Below are positions 32,009 to 42,088 of a DNA stretch of 47,226 nt, piece after piece. Source of the DNA: Cylindrotheca closterium. Taxonomy: Eukaryota > Bacillariophyta > Bacillariophyceae > Bacillariales > Bacillariaceae. The notes beneath the pieces are model-generated. The model did no database searches and was not told the origin of the DNA. It saw only the letters and a program-made list of their open reading frames with translations. Position 1 is the stretch's first letter. Each line of letters begins with the position of its first letter. The DNA is taken from assembly GCA_933822405.4 (NCBI GenBank), contig CAKOGP040000669.1:1-47226 (forward strand), written 5' to 3'. The translations under genes and the position numbers were made by a program.

Positions 32009-32768
32009 CTTGTTTTCCTCTGGGTCGGTACGAGATTTCTAGAAAGGTTTTGAATCCTCCCTGTGATGTTTCTTCTTTTTGGATTCTATCTTCTGGTGAA
32101 GTTGATTCTTCAATTCCTTGTCGTGTGCTTGTCGAGCCTTGCGTTGCATGTAGGAAGTGATGCTGGCAACGGAATGGCTGTCGATGGTACCGTTGATCTC
32201 CAAGAAGGCGTCCTTCCAAGGCTTGGGGTGAGCATTGAAGAAAACCAACTCTCTTTAATTCTGCTTCGTCAAGAGGGTCAAGAGTTTCAGACATGTAAGG
32301 GATTGCAGAGTTTACCTTCTTCATGTACATTTGATTGTCCATGATTGTTGCCGATCTTGGCTTTCTCCAGGTACGGAGCTGATATAAAACTGCAGCCGCG
32401 TCTTCTTCAGTACATTTGGTCAGGATCCAGTCCTGGACTTTGTTTTTCCAGTTCTCAACGGATTCCTCGTCCATGTCCATGTAGTTTGGGAGCGCTTCCC
32501 AAACTTGTCATTTGAGAGGAGGGACAGCCTTTGACCAAAACTTGTTGAGGGCTCTACCAAGGAGCTCGTCATCGTTCCGGCCAACTTCGAGAGTCACATC
32601 GTCAAGGAGAGTCTGCGCGAAGTCCACACACTTGTGTAGGGACATCTGGGTGATGTCCAACTTCTTGAGGTAGACGGAAAAAGTTGAATGGTCGACATCC
32701 ACCTTGACTCTGAGGTTTTCTCCTTCGATGGGTTCGTATTGCATAGGAAAGACGTGATAGTCGGACAT
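32009..32768 (-). pseudogene. Gag of the RT-less element
   Basis: The likely start is the ATG at 32768 (MSDYHVFPMQYEPIEGENLR); the open frame upstream has only a GTG and enters the LTR end. An in-frame TGA lies just left of 32508 (after AVPPLK). The same frame continues as QVWEALPNYMDMDEESVENW to about 32250, then shifts to a frame reading FFNAHPKPWKDAFLEINGTI and a basic K/E-rich tail with KKKKHHRED before a stop near 32040. It is gag-like by position and composition; no zinc knuckle is visible. Confidence 0.7.
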
Positions 32769-32810
32769 GATGTTGTGCTTGAAATTGAATCGGACTTTTT
32801 GATCAAAAAT

Positions 32811-33386
32811 GCCATGTCCCACAAGAGGCTGAGGACTAACTTAGGCACAGTAGCGATTGAAAGATTGCTAGAGAGACATTATGAGCTTAATGGAGAATTA
32901 CTTCCCTGGGCAGAACGCGATAGCCATACTGACATCAGAAGAGAAGGTGTGTACTGTTGGGAATTCACGTGCGCGTGTTAGAACTAATGAAGTACTGTTG
33001 GGACTAACAAAGTACTTGGGGAAAATCCAGGTTTATATGGATAGTGGTCTTCAGGCGTGACAAATAGATAGGATATACCGGTAGCTGGGTCAGAACCAGC
33101 TTGTCACATTTTTGAGGACCACATGTACTGGATACACACAACTTCCACTGCAGTCTTGATAAGAATGTATTCGTCATGCTGTTGCCACCTCATTGCCACA
33201 TCACTGTCGGCTCGTAGCATAGGTAATAGATGTACTCGACATTTGGCAAAATTGCTTTTGACAAGACTACTGTGGACATGCTGAGTAAGGGGGAGTTTGT
33301 AGAAGTACTCATATCAGAGTAATCGATGTTCATTTGACTGATATGATTCGACTAGTTGGACTAGTGGACTAATGTGAGCCACGACA
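32811..33386 (-). repeat. 5' LTR of the RT-less element, carrying a solo LTR
   Basis: Matches 29580-29989 but is interrupted at 32955-33123 by a TRIM-type LTR plus a duplicated pentamer. Without these it is about 402 bp. The inner boundary is either ...GGGACA followed by TGGCATTTTTG (a TGG-starting primer-site candidate) or ...ATGGCA; the outer boundary GACA is followed by the CATTT duplication. Confidence 0.82.
32955..33123 (+). mobile_element. Solo LTR of the TRIM-like family (169 bp)
   Basis: TGTTGGGAATTC to GAGGACCACA, flanked by TGTAC at 32950-32954 and 33124-33128. The uninterrupted partner LTR (around 29716) has the single TGTAC. It lacks 18 bp near its 3' end and 5 bp internally relative to 5468-5659. 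Confidence 0.88.
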
Positions 33387-33391
33387 CATTT

Positions 33392-34660
33392 GATTGGTTC
33401 AGGATCTATCAGCGCTTTTTTAAAATTCGCTCAATTTTCCACCAAAAAACTCACCCGCGGGTAAGCAGAATAAGAAACTCACCCGCAGGTGAGATTTTTG
33501 AGCGAACTTGAGTTTTTTTTAGCAAACTTGAGCTTTTTTGAGTTTTTTGAGCGAACTTGAGTTTTTTGAGCGAACTTGAGTTTTCTTGAGTTTTTTGAGC
33601 GAGCTTGAGTTTTCTTGGGTTTTTTTAAGCGAACTTGAGTTTTTTTCAGTTCAATGAGTTTGGGGATTGCGGACGACAAAGCAAGCTCGCTTAAATTGAT
33701 CGCCCCAACAAACTAAAAAGCACAAACAAACAAGCCAGCATCAATGATGTTCGGTCCCATCTCCCAGTTCCTCATTTCTCCAGAGGTGGCAAGCAAAATG
33801 GCATTGGAGCTTCTTGCAGGTTTGTACCCAAAGGGCCATCCAGCCCAATGGCAAGAAGAGATGTTCAGAGCTCACTATGGAAGTTCTTTCGTTGTCATCG
33901 CAAAGCAATGGTATGATCTATGCACCACTGACATTGAGGAGGCTAGACTCACCGCAAAGGAAAAATCTAGTGCCAGCTTCAAGCAATTCATGATGGCCCA
34001 CTTTTTCATGTGGCAGTACCCATGGTGTAATTTGAATTTTTTTTTGAAATTATTGTGACTTCGTTTGAATACTTGTACCTACATCAGATTGGCAATTTTT
34101 GTTGAGCCATTTTTGAAAAATTAATAACGACTATTTCAACGGTTTACGATGAGAACGACTGGCCGGGCGACAAATATGGGGGCAAATAGTTTGGGTAGTT
34201 TTGAGACATGAAATTATCCCTCAAGTCTCTGAGGCTGAAGTGATTTTTTAGATTTTTTTAGTTAACTTGAGTTTTTTTAGTTTTTTTGAGTTAACTTGAG
34301 TATTTTTAGTTTTTTAGTTAAATGAGTTTTTTTAGTTGTTTTGAGTTTTCTGAGTTTCTTTGAGTTAACTTGAGTTTTTTTGAACGGAAGTTTGCGGCGG
34401 GTGAGCGTTTTTGCAGGATTTTCTCTTTTGCTCAATTTCGCTAATTTCCATTAATTGGCCCAAGAGGATTGTGAGGAAAAGTCCGTTGACTGTTGATAGA
34501 AAGCAGATATATGTCAAAAATTAGAAAAGGGTGTTGTTGTACCTTGTCATTCTAAAAAAATCGAAAATCGAGTATTCTTCCTAAATATCATATTTAACAA
34601 AATTTGGATATACCTAACGCTAAAAAAGCCTCGTTCTGCCGGGTGTTCCAGAAGAAAACA
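33392..34660. mobile_element. Possible degraded DNA transposon with GAGTTTTTTGAG repeats
   Basis: Two runs of GAGTTTTTTGAGCGAACTT-like direct repeats (33488-33660 and 34235-34390) bracket a transposase-like fragment. Outside them lie an inverted CTCACCCGC (33449 and 33479; complement GCGGGTGAG near 34398) and AT-rich sequence. This is the same plan as element H: subterminal short repeats around a transposase remnant. Element ends and target duplication were not found, so the boundaries are approximate. Confidence 0.35.
33744..34058 (+). pseudogene. DDE transposase N-terminal fragment (Harbinger-like, tentative)
   Basis: A 104-codon frame reading YPKGHPAQWQEEMFRAHYGS, then VIAKQWYDLCTTDIEEA and FKQFMMAHFFMWQYPW before a run of T and a stop. 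An F.A.FG....V.A..W..L spacing followed by a hydrophobic LLWALLFLKVYP-like segment is typical of the N-terminus of DDE_Tnp_4/Harbinger-type proteins of diatoms; I recall this pattern and have not aligned it. No catalytic residues are present. Confidence 0.4.
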
Positions 34661-34717
34661 TTTTCAAATTCCAACTGTCTATTTTTTCTGTTTAGGCAAA
34701 AACCCTCCTTTTAACGG

Positions 34718-35602
34718 CAATTCCTCTGGTGGACTGAAGAAGTCATTGTGTGTCTTCATTGGAGTTGGCCTTGACATGAAAGCCTGCCTTGTTGTAGCGG
34801 CGGAAAATCTTATCCATGTTGGGATATAACAAGAAACTATTCCAGTAAAACGTTTTCCACGCACTATCAGATTCTAATTGTGATGTCAGCAATCCAACGC
34901 AAGTCTGTCGGACAATGTATAATCACATGGAAAGAGAATGGCCCTATACAAGTGGAATATCGGTGTTTTTTATGATGCAGTAGGGAATAATACAGTATGT
35001 CCCAAAGTACTCAGCACAGAGTCCTTGTAGAAGTTGGATGGAGTTCTGTAAACAAGGGATTTCCCTGATGGAAACTCGTTAACCCACTTTTGTGATTGAA
35101 TCATCAATTCGAGCCAAATAGTATTCAAATAGGAACAATTTCACTCAAAGTATACCTAACATAGAAGAACTATTCTTGTGGAAGTGTTGTACATTCAAAT
35201 ACAAATTTAGATGGTTCAATTATGTTGATACAATTCCTCTGGTGGACTGAAGAAGTCATTGTGTGTCTTCTTTGGAGTTGGCCTTGACATGAAAGCCTGC
35301 CTTATTGTAGGGAGGGAAAATCTTATCCATGTTGGGATATAACAAGAAACTATTCCAGTAAAACGTTTTCCACGCACAATCAGAATTTAATTTGATGTCA
35401 GCAATCCAACGCAAGTCTGTTGGACAATCTATACCCACATGGAAAGGGAATGACCCTATACAAGTGGAGTATTGGTGTTTTGTATGATGCAGTAGGGAAT
35501 AATACAAGATGTCCCAAAGTACTGTATTCAACACAGAGTCCTTGTAGAAGTTGGATTGAGTTCTGTAAACAAGGGATTTTCCTGATGGAAACTTGTTAAC
35601 CC
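34718..35602 (+). repeat. Directly duplicated LTR E-related sequence
   Basis: 34718-35085 and 35231-35602 are direct copies, 513 bp apart. Each contains TGTTGGGATATAACAAGAAAC (start 34817 and 35330; quoted 21 bases minus the last is the LTR-like start), related to the start of LTR E. The first copy runs on to about 35231, matching LTR E to its end; the second is cut by repeat D at about 35603. An LTR-spacer(98 bp)-LTR arrangement is implied. No gene is present. Confidence 0.6.
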
Positions 35603-35875
35603 TTTTGCGAACAGAATTCAAATCGGAGAGTTTCTCAGATTTGATTATGTTACATTCTACATACGTCAATCAATATTTTTGCCCAATTTTGGATACCTTG
35701 GCTTTTCAAATCTGAGAATTTCTCAGATTTAAAAAAATTGCCCCAGCCTGCCAAAGGCCAAATTTAATTAAATCTGAGAAATTCTCAGATTTGAATTCGG
35801 ACCGAAATCACAGACAACTTGCCATCAATTTTCATATATCATTCATGTCATATAATAAATTTAACAGCAAATTCT
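35603..35875 (-). repeat. Repeat D, copy 2, inverted relative to copy 1
   Basis: Reverse complement of 21605-21890 with the three palindromes at 35620-35642 (one arm mutated), 35708-35730 and 35771-35793. It joins an LTR E-related sequence at TTCGCAAAAGGGTTAAC on its minus-strand 3' side. Confidence 0.7.
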
Positions 35876-35899
35876 AAAATGGCCGTTTAGGCTTATCTT

Positions 35900-36600
35900 T
35901 TCCATCCTCGTCCATAGCTTGACACAGAAGCTTCTGGGCATCCGTTTGTTGTCAATGGATATTTTGTAGTAGCTTTGAAAGGATGTTACTGGATGGTTGT
36001 CAACAAATTGTTTGACATGAGCCTAGTAGTCCTTGACGACTCTGCTGATCTTCTGGTTTTCTTGCTTCTGCAGCGCTCTCAGTCCATCAGCAAAATATTC
36101 GGAATCACCTTGCTCCACTTCCTATTTTTCTTGCAGCTCATGTCACACACCTTCTTCAAGATGACTTTTGTAGTCAACTTTTCCCCATAGAAAGGAATGG
36201 GCGACTCCAGGAGCAGCGGTGTGCAAGAGATCCCATAGAATTTCTTTTGCCCTGCTGAATTTTCATCCCATCATATGCTCCAAGATATTGTTCGCCTTTT
36301 TAAAACTTCTGAGCCTAGTAGCAAGTTTCTTGGAATCCCACTTTTCCGATCTCCCTTCGTACCTGTACCTGGTAGACTCCTTGCCCATTTCACAAATCAT
36401 TTTCAAGATGACTTTTGGAATCACGTTCCCTTCATCGTCCACTTCTTTCCTCCACAATCTACAGCTTCTCTATCGGACGACAGATCCTCAGTACTTCCTG
36501 GATGATTTGTTTTGCCCTGCTGATCTTCCAGGGTGTCTCAGGCTCCACAAAACTCCATTGATGGATTTGTTTGGATTTGTTGCTGAATTTTTAGAATATG
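35900..36600 (-). pseudogene. Degenerate unrecognised coding region
   Basis: The minus strand has coding-like, charged composition in several frames: KISRAKQIIQEVLRICRPIE, then a frame change, MWRKEVDDEGNVIPKVILKM and ICEMGKESTRYRYEGRSEKW (36457-36263). KFSRAKEILWDLL and DYKSHLEEGV follow. The S-R-A-K-x-I motif occurs twice, suggesting an internal repeat or duplication. Stops and shifts occur every 50-80 codons. I do not recognise the family. Confidence 0.35.
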
Positions 36601-36907
36601 TGTCAACATAAACTCATAGAGTGACTAGATGGTGATGTGTTGAGTGAGTTGGGAACGGAATATGGACAGACGATCTAGTAAGTTGTATGACGACTAACTC
36701 GATCCTGACCACCTCTTCTTTGTCTGGAATAGACGGAGACAACTCACTCCTCTCAAGCATGGCACTTTGCCACATGTTAAGAAGACGTATCACAAAAAAA
36801 AAGGTTAGGGTTAAAAAATCCAAAATAGAAACCAAAGAAGCATAATGGATTATCTTACGGCAAGGTGCTGAGGTGGATGCAGAGATATTGTCCTTTTTGT
36901 TACAACA
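36601..36907 (-). mobile_element. Candidate LTR of the antisense Copia (307 bp)
   Basis: Minus-strand TGTTGTAACAAAAAGG (from 36907) to TTATGTTGACA (36601) gives TG...CA ends directly after the Copia RNase H frame. The stop codon TAA of that frame lies within the first bases of the candidate. There is no second copy in the window to confirm the ends. Confidence 0.4.
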
Positions 36908-37884
36908 TCGTCCTAGACAGAATGGCATTTTGTTTAAGGCCACTCAATGCCTTGGTACAAATGTCACTCCAATTTTCATTGGTTTTAAACCAAATTGGTT
37001 TGATAATTTGAGCTGCAACGGCCTCACAAACACAATGGTAAGAAATCGCGACATGTTTCTTCTTGAGATCTGCATCCTTCATGGCAGCGCTCTGGATGAC
37101 TCCCAGGTTGTCACAAGTAAATTGGTAGGCTCCTCTACAGGAACACCCAGTGAACAGAGCATATATTGCCTCTTCTGTGGCAGCGCGCATAGCAATAAAT
37201 TCAGAGCAATATGTGCTTGACGCGATGCAGACCTGACGGTTGGAGGTCCATGAAACAAGGGTGCTTCCGACATAGACAAGGAGTCCAGTTATGGACCGCC
37301 GAGTAACTAGGTCGTGTGCCAGATTGGCATCAAAGAAGACACTTGTTTGTACTGGCTTTCCAAAGGCTTTGGGTTCCTTGGGATCTTGGTCCTCCTTTGC
37401 ATCTGGATACTCTTCAAGGAAATCTGCCTTGAATGTACCTTTGGTCACTGTGAGTGTTGGGCAAAGTTCAAGCGGACGCGAGTTGACAGGCAGTTGCTTG
37501 TTGGGGAATTTCTTTAGATAGCCAAAAAGGTAGAAAGCTAACTCCAGATGGCCTTCACGAGGCGCCGAGGAAAAGCGAGTGAGCGAAGAGACTGCATATG
37601 CAATGTCCATTTGTCCAATGGTCATGGCCCATTGGGCCATGCCAACCAACATCTGATATTGGCGTTTTCCAGTGTCATCAAGGAAATTGGACTTGTCCTC
37701 TTCAGGATGGGAAGCTTTCCTGTTGTAGGGCGCAGGTGTGTTGTGGGTGCAGAGCATATGGCCAGGAGGAAGCAAAGCTTGGATCCTTCCGATACACTCT
37801 TCCACATAGGTCTTGGTACCAGTAATCCAACACTTCATCTCCTCGTCAAAATTATAGTCCATACCAAGGTAGTAGCCAGGCTTT
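36900..37884 (-). pseudogene. Antisense Copia RT C-terminus and RNase H, second lineage
   Basis: An open frame reading GYYLGMDYNFDEEMKCW, RQYQMLVGMAQWAMTIGQMD, AYAVSSLTRFSSAPREGHLE and LAFYLFGYLKKFPNK, then the RNase H: SVFFDANLAHDLVTRRSITG, LVSWTSNRQVCIASSTYCSE, CDNLGVIQSAAMKDADLKKK and HVAISYHCVCEAV, ending LSRTML-stop. Sequence differs clearly from the other Copia copies here, so it is another lineage. The frame is uninterrupted for about 325 codons, younger-looking than most. The catalytic RT core is missing: the upstream part is replaced at about 37885 by a plus-strand Copia, and codons before GYYLG read out of that neighbour. Confidence 0.85.
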
Positions 37885-38774
37885 CCGAAGCGGAAGAATT
37901 TATTGAAAACTATGACGATGAACACACCGAAAATGTTGAAGAACAGACAGAAGACAGGAGTGTTGCAAGTATTTATGAACGATTGAGATGGAGAAATGAT
38001 GATGATAATTCCAATCAAGATCACAATCCAAATGAAAAATATCAGAATGATGAAGATTTAAATGAAAAGATTCAAGAAATTGAAGAAGACATACAAAAAG
38101 ACAAGGAAGATGTCAAATCACTTAACAATGAAGAACAAATCGAGGAAACCCGCGAAACATATGAGGAAAATGACGATTTAATTGACCAAATTCAAGATGA
38201 AATCTAAGAATGTGAAAATCAAGTCAATGATGTTCGCAAATTTGTGGCAAATTTGGATGATAATGAGAATGAAAATGATGAATCTGACGATAATTTGGAC
38301 AAATCAAGTGACAACGATAATTATGAAAATGATGAAGTGAATAAACAGGACATATTCAGTCCAAGGAAAACCAGGAGTGGTAAATCTTATGTTCTAGACA
38401 GAATAAAAATGAGACCAACCAGACATAATAATCGAGATCGACCAAGGTATAATAAACAACACCTAAATCAAAAGAAACCAAAGTGTAATTTGCTAAAGGA
38501 CAGGAGTGCAATGAGAAAAAAGGAAAAAGTCAAGAAATTGAAAGGTTATTTGAATGAAATAATTTCAATGAAGGAAAATTCAAGGAAAAGGATTCCGAAA
38601 AAAGAGTCGAAATACAATCTACTATTCCAACAGGTTGGAAGTGACAAGAAAACCAAATATGGAAGAGATAAGGCAACTCTGATTGCGCGATTCATGCAAC
38701 AAACCAAGGATAAAGTTCAAAATGAAGGAGTATCGTTTATCCAACAATACTACCTAAATAAGGGACTGAAATGA
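37885..38774 (+). pseudogene. Copia integrase-RT linker
   Basis: Begins abruptly in the acidic linker (EEFIENYDDEHTENVEEQTE), without integrase core or 5' LTR. It runs through an acidic/asparagine-rich region with a TAA at 38205-38207 and another frame entry at 38244. A basic segment follows (KTRSGKSYVLDRIKMRPTRH, KKEKVKKLKGYLNEIISMKE) and leads into RDKATLIARFMQQTKDKVQN before a TGA at 38772-38774. Compared with 22990-23330 it preserves sequence that the other copy has deleted. Confidence 0.78.
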
Positions 38775-38918
38775 TTCAAGAAAGCTGAATATGGAAAAGA
38801 TAAGGCAACTCTGATTGCGCGATTCATGCAACAAATCAAGGATAAAGTTCAAAATGAAGGAGTATTGTTTATCCAACAATACTACCTAAATAATGGACTG
38901 AAATTATTCAAAGAAGAA
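38655..38918 (+). repeat. 132-bp in-frame tandem duplication within Copia pol
   Basis: Two consecutive copies (from 38655 and from 38787) each encode Y-G-(R/K)-DKATLIARFMQQ-(T/I)-KDKVQNEGV and FIQQYYLN. The length equals 44 codons, so the frame survives; the first copy ends in the TGA at 38772-38774 where the second has TTA. Confidence 0.85.
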
Positions 38919-40496
38919 GGTAATAAGGCTGTGATGAAAGAGCTTGACCAATTGATACAAAGAGAATGTTGGGAACCGATTCATGTTGAAGACATGACTG
39001 ATTTGGAAAAAAGAAGAGCCCAAGATGCTATGATGTTATTGGCTGAGAAACACACTGGTGAAATAAAAGGAAGATGTGTATACAAAGGAGATGGAACTCG
39101 AGAATGGCTATCTCAAGAGCATACTTCAAGTCCGACTGCAGCATTGGAAGCAATTATGATCACATGTGTAATTGATGCATATGAAGGACGAGATATGATG
39201 TCTTTGGACATTCCAAATGCATTTATTCAAACTCAAATGCCAATGGATGTGAAATCAAGAGTGATGATGAAGATCACTGGTTTATTGGTCGACATGATGA
39301 TACGACTGGAGCCAAGGTATCGTGATTACGGTGTAATTGAGAACGGAAAACGAGTGATTTATGTGAGAGTATTACGAGCCATCTACGGGATGTTAGAGGC
39401 CTCTATGCTTTGGTACAAAAAGTTGAGAGGAGACATGGAGAAACATGGTTTTATTTTCAATCCATACGATGGATGTATTGCCAACAAGATTGTGAACGGC
39501 AAACAACAAACTATTCGATTTCATGTGGACGATCTATTATCAAGCCACATTGATCCAAAAGTGAATGATGATTTTTGTGAATGGATGAATCAAAAGTATG
39601 GTTCAATCAAACCAGTCAAATCCAAGCGAGGAAAAATTCACGAATATTTGGGAATGACCCTAGATTTCAGTAAAAGGGGGAAAGTCAAAGTCCGAATGGA
39701 TGACTATGTTAATCGAATGTTGAATGAATTTCCTGTGAAGTTCAAGGAAAATGAAGGGTGTAAGACACCAGCAAGCAACAATTTGCTATCAATCGGAAAA
39801 GGAGGAAAAGTGGATGATGAGAAACGTGAAACTTTTCACACATTCATTGCCAAAGGATTATTTCTGAGTAAGAGAGCGAGATTGGATATTGCTCCAACTA
39901 TTTCAGTACTTTCTACAAGAGTACAGAAACCAAATGAAACTGATTGGAAGAAGCTAGTGAAGCTGATGTATTATCTGAATGGAACAAAGGGAATGCACCT
40001 GACGCTGAGTGCAAAAGATTTACGAACTTTCAAATGGTATATTGATGCATCATTTGCAGTTCATCCAGATTTCAGAAGTCACACTGGAGGTGTATTGACT
40101 ATGGGTGAGGGTGGATTGCAAATAATCTCGAAGAAACAGAAGTTGAACAGTCGAAGTTCGACATAAGCCAAATTGATTGGTGTTGATGATGCTGCGACAC
40201 AGATATTGTGGACAAAATTGTTTGTGGAGGCACAAGGTCATCCTGTTGAAAAGAACATCCTATACCAGGATAACAAAAGTTCTATTCTATTGGAAAAGAA
40301 TGGACGTGATAGTGCTGGAAAGCGAAGCCGAGCTTTGAACATTCGATATTTCTTTATGACTGATCAAGTCAAGAAAGGAAATGTGACTATTGAATATTGT
40401 CCAACTGAAAAGATGTGGGGAGATTTCATGAGCAAACCTCTACAGGGACAAAAGTTCTTGGATTTCAGATCATTGATTCAAGGAGAACAAGATTAG
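38778..40496 (+). pseudogene. Copia reverse transcriptase and RNase H, best-preserved copy
   Basis: A nearly intact RT-RNase H. RT motifs in order: LDQLIQRECWEPI, SLDIPNAFIQTQMPMD, LRAIYGMLEASMLWYKKL, IRFHVDDLLSSH (the Y/F-x-D-D catalytic pair in the Copia form H-V-D-D), GKIHEYLGMTLDFSKRGK and LSTRVQKPNETDWKKLVKLM. RNase H motifs: KWYIDASFAVHPDFRSHTGG, KKQKLNSRSST, a TAA (40164-40166) in place of the usual acidic codon, then LIGVDDAATQILWTKLF, ILYQDNKSSILLEKNGRDSA and MSKPLQGQKFLDFRSL ending at 40494-40496. The only lesion inside RT-RNase H that I see is this TAA; integrase and gag are missing upstream. The sequence is followed by PPT and LTR A. Confidence 0.9.
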
Positions 40497-40549
40497 GAGC
40501 AACACAATTTCCTTTGATGTTCCGTTGTCATCAACTATGTTAATGAACT

Positions 40550-40559
40550 GGCAGGAGTA
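40550..40559 (+). promoter_or_regulatory. Polypurine tract of Copia
   Basis: GGCAGGAGTA directly abuts the TG of LTR A. The same tract, GGCAGGAGTG, precedes both copies of LTR E (24661-24652 and 46556-46547, minus strand), and GAAGGAGTG precedes the TRIM-like LTR. It would prime plus-strand DNA synthesis. Confidence 0.8.
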
Positions 40560-41114
40560 TGTTGGATATATTAGGATTTTCAAAGTACATATTTGGAGAA
40601 ACGAGAAAAAGAGAATACATGTGAACGATAGAGAAATGATGTCGACTGATACGACTAAAAATGAAGACTGATACGACTAAAAATATCGCACGTGGCAAGT
40701 CAGAAAAGATAATTTATTTCTATGGAAAGCATCTTGTTGATGATGTAAGAAAGCAAGATTCAAGCAAGAACCAAAGTTGGATACTAATCAAAGTACCGAC
40801 TACAGTGGAAGGTGAACGGATAAACAGATTGAACTTGCAGCATGTCAGGCTGACGTAGAGAGAATTCTGAGAATTTCCACTGAGCTGGAGATGAAAGAGT
40901 CAAAGTCAAAAGTTGACAGACTGTTCTCACTTTTTATAATATATTGCAAGCAACGAGTGAATTGGTTGATAAGCAAAGTAGGATCTCTGATAGATCTATA
41001 TACTTCTATATACTGTAAATTCATATACTTAGAAGGCAACAATACCTGGACAGCTAAATCACAGTCAATTAAACAGGTAGATTGCAGGCTGCAGTGGATC
41101 GCTTACTTCTAACA
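40560..41114 (+). mobile_element. Copia LTR type A, complete 3' LTR (555 bp)
   Basis: TGTTGGATATATTAGG to CTTACTTCTAACA. It follows RNase H and polypurine tract in the normal 3' arrangement and is the reference for the partial copies at 5878, 14123, 15298 and 25102. The short inverted ends are TGTT/AACA. The downstream flank is repeat C. Confidence 0.92.
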
Positions 41115-41279
41115 TGGCTCATTTGGGTTTTAAAGGTCACAAGTGACAAACACAACAACAAACAAAGGGGAAGGTTCCTAATAAGAAGGGTACTCTGAAA
41201 GTAGGACATGGTTAAGTTGAATGTCAGAGGTCGCAAGTGACAAACAAAGTGACAAATCATAGAATGCTTCATAATCACA
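41112..41279 (+). repeat. Dispersed repeat C, copy 2
   Basis: Reverse complement of 234-398. It starts at the end of LTR A and ends at CATAATCAC, the same point at which the TRIM-like LTR begins in copy 1. Confidence 0.65.
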
Positions 41280-41397
41280 TAGGCTCTCTTAAAATATCGC
41301 CTTCATCAATTCTAGGGGAGGTGACCCAAGCCCCAAAAAGACACGCCCTGCTGATTTTGGGGCATGGTCCCTTAAATATCAACTGACTTTCTTTGCC

Positions 41398-42060
41398 AAT
41401 GTAGGCACAGTAGCAACAGAAAGATTGCTGAAGAGATATAATGAGCTTTACTTCCCTTGACAGAACGTGGTAGCCATACTGACATTATAAGAGAAGGTGT
41501 GTACTGGATACACACAACTTCCACTGCAGACTTGATAAGGATGTATTTGTCAGGCTGTTGCCACCTCATTGCCACATCGTTGTTGGCTCATAGCAGAACT
41601 TGATCTCTTGTCCTGCCACCATGAGTGTCCAAGGACTGATGAGATCAAGTGCAAGTTGTTGCCAGGGGATGAGTGGAGCTTCCTTGGGAGCAGTGTGGCC
41701 GTGGCCTCTACCAACAGCCTCGTGTCATTGACATGTGTCGCACTTTGAGGTAAAATCTTTGATAACATTAGAAAACTTTGGATTGTAAAAATGGATGCGC
41801 ATGATATCCTTGAGGCCTGTGGAGCCTGGGTGGCTGAGAGCAGCGTGATACCATTGGATGGTAGGTTGTCACAATTGTGTTGGAATACAGATCTTCAATG
41901 GAGAATTGGCATTTCTTACATAACAATACACCTGGGTGTCTTGTGCAAAGGTATGTTGGACATACTTTCGAGGTTTGGTTTGCATTAGCTTGTAAAGCTC
42001 AGCGTCCTGAATTTGAGCATCAGCAATAGACTTGAAATCAAGAACAAAAGGTAAACAATC
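41398..42060 (-). pseudogene. Fragment of the RT-less element's family: LTR piece, integrase and zinc-binding region
   Basis: 41398-41590 matches part of the LTR at 29610-29820. 41590-41735 matches the integrase start of that element (minus: LIPWQQLALDLISPWTLMVA). Further right on the minus strand MRIHFYNPKFSNVIKDFTSK then CDTCQ (about 41795-41730) is the H-H-C-C zinc-binding region that precedes integrase. Read on the minus strand the order zinc domain, integrase core, then (after a deletion) LTR agrees with a 3' end of the same family. 41280-41397 is unassigned. Confidence 0.65.
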
Positions 42061-42088
42061 CTGAACAGCAGTTAGAGTGTCATGCTAG

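Larger units (their letters stand above)
29580..33386 (-). mobile_element. Two-LTR retroelement lacking RT and RNase H
   Basis: Direct LTRs (29580-29989 and 32811-33386) flank gag, protease and integrase remnants on the minus strand. The pentamers CATTT at 29575-29579 and 33387-33391 form a target duplication directly outside the termini. A purine-rich GGGTGGCAGAA precedes the 3' LTR (near 30000-29990). PR is followed almost directly by integrase, so about the whole RT/RNase H segment has been deleted. The element sits about 350 bp upstream of the methyltransferase start codon. It is a large non-autonomous derivative of a Gypsy-type element. Confidence 0.82.

Noticed and set aside
32769..32822. 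Gag start within the LTR
   Set aside because: It would need a GTG codon; the ATG at 32768 gives a natural start.
41791..41988. Plus-strand frame of 65 codons
   Set aside because: The minus strand encodes the H-H-C-C integrase zinc region here, so the plus frame is a shadow.
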